Shown here in pieces: positions 61,670 to 64,000 of a DNA stretch of 64,000 nucleotides (the first letter of the stretch is position 1; each line of letters opens with the position of its first letter). This stretch comes from Inhella proteolytica (GTDB lineage Bacteria > Pseudomonadota > Gammaproteobacteria > Burkholderiales > Burkholderiaceae_C), in NCBI RefSeq assembly GCF_016093275.1, contig NZ_JAEDAK010000009.1, forward strand, positions 62,001 through 126,000, written 5' to 3'. The notes under the pieces are model-generated. The model was given only the letters and a program-made list of their open reading frames with translations, had not been told where the DNA came from and searched no databases. Made by a program: the position numbers and the translations under genes.

Positions 61670-63415
61670 TCAGGCTTGCGGGTTGTTCTGCGGGGCGGGC
61701 TGATGGACCACCGGGAGGAAACGGCTGATTTGGCCGTTTTCGAGAATGAGCACGCGGTCAGCCGCGGCCAGGATGTGTTGCTGATGCACGATCATGAAGA
61801 CGGTCTTTCCGCGCGCCTTCAGGTCCTTGACGGCCCGAATCAGCGCGGCCTCGCCCACGTCGTCCAGATTGGCATTGGGCTCATCCAGCACCACGATGGC
61901 CGGATCACCGATCACCGCTCGGGCCAGGCCGATGCGCTGACGCTGACCTCCCGAGAGCAGACCGCCGGCCTCGCCCATCGGGGTGTCGTAGCCCTTGGGC
62001 AGGCGCAGAATCATGTCGTGAATGCCGGTGCGCTGCGCCGCTTCGATGATCTGTTGCGGGTCGACCTTCTCGAAGCGCGCGATGTTCTCGGCAATCGTGC
62101 CCTCGAACATTTCGATGTCCTGGGGCAGGTAACCCACCTGAGGCCCCAGGTCTTCGCGTGACCACTGGGCAATCGGACGCTGATCCAGCAGCACTTCGCC
62201 GGTCGTGTCCGGCCAGATGCCGAGCAAGCAGCGGGCCAAAGTGGACTTGCCGGCGCCTGAGGGACCGACGATGGCCACCACCTCTCCCGGATTGAAATCG
62301 ATGGTCAGGTTCTTGAGGATCGGCGTCTTGCGACCGGGTGCATTGGCGCTCAGGTCGCGCAGGCTGATCTGGCCGTGCAGGCTGCGGTCTCCCGGCGCCG
62401 ATTCGCGTACCGGGTTATCGGCCAGCACCTGCTCCAGGCGGCGATAGGCGGCTGCCGTCTCAACGTACTGCTTCCACAGCCCCACCACCATGCTGATCGG
62501 GCGCAGCGCATTGGTCATCAGTGCATTGGAGGCAATCATGGCGCCGGCACTGATGCTGCCTTGAAGGGCCAGCACGGCGCCAATGGCCAGGATGAGCGAT
62601 TGCTGAAAGTACTGCACGAACTTGGTCACCGCCTGAATGCGCCGCTGCAGCTCTTGGGCATCTGCCTGGCCCTGGAGTTGTCGCTCGTACAGCGACAGCC
62701 ACTGGCGGCGCAGATTGCCCAGCATGCCCAGCGCTTCGACCGTCTCGGCATTGCGCAGCTTGGCTTGCAGAAATCCGTTCGTCTCCAGGCTGAGTTCCTG
62801 GGCCTTCTTGTGGCGCGATGAGACCAGGCGATGACTCACCAGGGCCATCGCCAGCTGCAGCACGCAAAAGGCCAGTGCCGCCCAACCCAGCCACCGATGC
62901 ATCAGGAACAGCACCCCCACATAGACCAGCATCCAGGGCAGATCCATGACCGCGAACACACCGCTGCCGGTAATGAACTGGCGCAGATTGGTCAGATCCC
63001 CCAGGGCCTGCAGAGGGTTCTTGGCCATGCCACGCAGCCGGGCCTCGAAGCTGGCATTGAAGACGCGCGTGTTGAGGCGGTCATCGAACAGGGCGCCGGC
63101 CCGCACCAGCAAGCGCGAGCGCAGCCACTCGGCGAAGCCCATGACGAAATAGAACAGCAAGGCGAGCAGGCTCAGGGCTGCCAGCGTCAGCTCATTGCCA
63201 CTCAGCATGACGCGGTCATACACCTGCAGCATGTACACGGTGGACGTCAGCGACAGCAGATTGGCGAAAAAGCTAAAGATGCAGACCCAGAGCAATTCGC
63301 GACGGAAGCGCCATAGCGCGCGCCCAAGCTCGCTGCGCTCAAAGAAGCCGAGCTTCGGACTTTGGACCGTGGACTGCGGCGCCGGTGCGCCGGCGCTCAC
63401 GACAGCGGTATTCAT
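61670..63415 (-). CDS. Type I secretion ABC transporter (PrtD-like), second of two
   Basis: 581 residues. Membrane part about 35-320 (six helices), without the Cys39-like peptidase domain of HlyB/bacteriocin exporters. Nucleotide-binding part: GPSGAGKST (384-392), LSGGQ (487-491), VVLDEPNANLD (508-518), H-loop His in IVHQQH. Catalytic residues are intact. PrtD-type exporters secrete RTX proteases, lipases, adhesins and S-layer proteins. Overlaps the upstream ABC gene by ATGA. Confidence 0.94.
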   Translation of the reverse strand: MNTAVVSAGAPAPQSTVQSPKLGFFERSELGRALWRFRRELLWVCIFSFFANLLSLTSTVYMLQVYDRVMLSGNELTLAALSLLALLFYFVMGFAEWLRSRLLVRAGALFDDRLNTRVFNASFEARLRGMAKNPLQALGDLTNLRQFITGSGVFAVMDLPWMLVYVGVLFLMHRWLGWAALAFCVLQLAMALVSHRLVSSRHKKAQELSLETNGFLQAKLRNAETVEALGMLGNLRRQWLSLYERQLQGQADAQELQRRIQAVTKFVQYFQQSLILAIGAVLALQGSISAGAMIASNALMTNALRPISMVVGLWKQYVETAAAYRRLEQVLADNPVRESAPGDRSLHGQISLRDLSANAPGRKTPILKNLTIDFNPGEVVAIVGPSGAGKSTLARCLLGIWPDTTGEVLLDQRPIAQWSREDLGPQVGYLPQDIEMFEGTIAENIARFEKVDPQQIIEAAQRTGIHDMILRLPKGYDTPMGEAGGLLSGGQRQRIGLARAVIGDPAIVVLDEPNANLDDVGEAALIRAVKDLKARGKTVFMIVHQQHILAAADRVLILENGQISRFLPVVHQPAPQNNPQA

Positions 63416-64000
63416 GCGGGGCTCCCCGTGATCGCGGCCGGCTGGGCGGCCTGCATGCGTTGTTGCGCTTGTTGCGCGGCCTGGCCGCGCGCCTGCTCGT
63501 TGGCCTTCTTCAGCGCTGCGAGCACTTCGTCCCGAGGCCCGAACATCGCCGCCTGACCTTCATTCAGCACCAGCAATTTGTCTGCCGCGGGCAGCAGCGT
63601 GGTGCGGTGCGTAATGGCCAGTACGGTGGTGCCTTGCTGCTTCAGGTTCATCAGCAAGGCCAGCAAGGACTTCTCGCCAGCTTCGTCCAAGCTGGCATTG
63701 GGTTCATCCAGGACCACGAGTTTGGGATTGCCATAAAGCGCTCGGGCCAGGCCAAGACGCTGGCGCTGCCCCCCGGAGAGCACGGCACCTTCCTCGCCGA
63801 TGCGCGTGTCGAAACCCTCTGGAAGCGCCTCGATCATCGCGGTGATGCCGACGCGATCCGAAACCGCCCGCACTTCTTCCATGTCCACCTTGCCGAAGCG
63901 GGCGATGTTTTCCGCGACCGTGCCATCGAACAGCTCCACCCCCTGCGGCAGGTAGCCCAGGTACGGTCCGAGTTGGGACTTGTGCCAGGCGTGGACGTCC
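63412..64000 (-). CDS. Type I secretion ABC transporter, first of two (cut by window edge)
   Basis: Only the last 196 codons are in the window; the frame continues past 64000 and the N-terminus, membrane part and Walker A are missing. The visible part has YLPQGVELFDGTVAENIARF, LSGGQRQR, VVLDEPNASLD and the H-loop ITHRTT, all intact. The C-terminus is Ala/Gln-rich. It is paralogous to the next gene (both have ENIARF-x-KVD) and likely forms a heterodimer with it, or each handles separate cargo. Confidence 0.9.
   Translation of the reverse strand, partial: DVHAWHKSQLGPYLGYLPQGVELFDGTVAENIARFGKVDMEEVRAVSDRVGITAMIEALPEGFDTRIGEEGAVLSGGQRQRLGLARALYGNPKLVVLDEPNASLDEAGEKSLLALLMNLKQQGTTVLAITHRTTLLPAADKLLVLNEGQAAMFGPRDEVLAALKKANEQARGQAAQQAQQRMQAAQPAAITGSPA

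Overview
The window is a GC-rich chromosomal segment, and the gene order points to a betaproteobacterium of the order Burkholderiales (Rubrivivax/Roseateles/Inhella-like; genus not resolved). Reasons: the string rpmF-plsX-fabH-fabD-fabG-acpP-fabF-(small gene)-mucD-lepA-lepB-DUF4845-rnc-era-recO-pdxJ-acpS, the long RNase E with an Arg-rich tail, and the rluC-HAD-Rieske-sppA cluster. I found no tRNA, rRNA, CRISPR array, insertion sequence or phage gene.

Layout. (1) 1-5.9 kb, minus strand: an MFS exporter cut by the window edge, a gamma-glutamyltransferase family protein, and the overlapping rluC, HAD phosphatase, Rieske protein and sppA genes. (2) 5.87-9.4 kb, plus strand: rne, with a candidate promoter far upstream and a leader of about 550 nt. 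(3) 9.45-24.9 kb, minus strand: the housekeeping block for fatty-acid synthesis, periplasmic protease, translation and RNA processing, and B6 and CoA-dependent functions, with candidate promoters before rpmF and acpP and a probable small RNA between mucD and lepA. (4) 24.97-27.8 kb: maf and an RsmI-like methyltransferase on plus, rhlE on minus.

(5) 27.8-43.0 kb: a Wzx/Wzy-type polysaccharide locus. On minus are a WecA-like initiating transferase, a Wzz-like co-polymerase and an OPX outer-membrane exporter, preceded by a terminator-like hairpin in its leader. Divergently on plus are a flippase, a polymerase, three GT4 and two GT2 transferases, an AsnB-type amidotransferase and an O-antigen-ligase-like protein. 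(6) 43.0-64.0 kb, minus: thirteen genes with no gap above 20 nt. They encode two tandem type I secretion ABC ATPases, HlyD and TolC partners, a lipoprotein cyclophilin, an ABC glycan exporter (Wzm/Wzt with a C-terminal glycan-recognition domain), a GNAT-domain protein, and five glycosyltransferases, four of them with a second catalytic or coiled-coil part. The largest, 1333 residues, joins a PIG-L deacetylase, two GT2 domains and a GT4 domain.

Block 6 is the most interesting part. Its packing suggests that protein secretion by a type I system and export of an ABC-dependent glycan are expressed as one unit. I infer a surface structure (S-layer, giant adhesin or glycosylated exoprotein) made from both, but the secreted substrate is not in the window. 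Single-line hand counts give about 77% GC for glycan genes near 46-47 kb, 60-65% in the 50.5-56 kb genes and about 58% in the type I secretion genes, so the block is probably mosaic.
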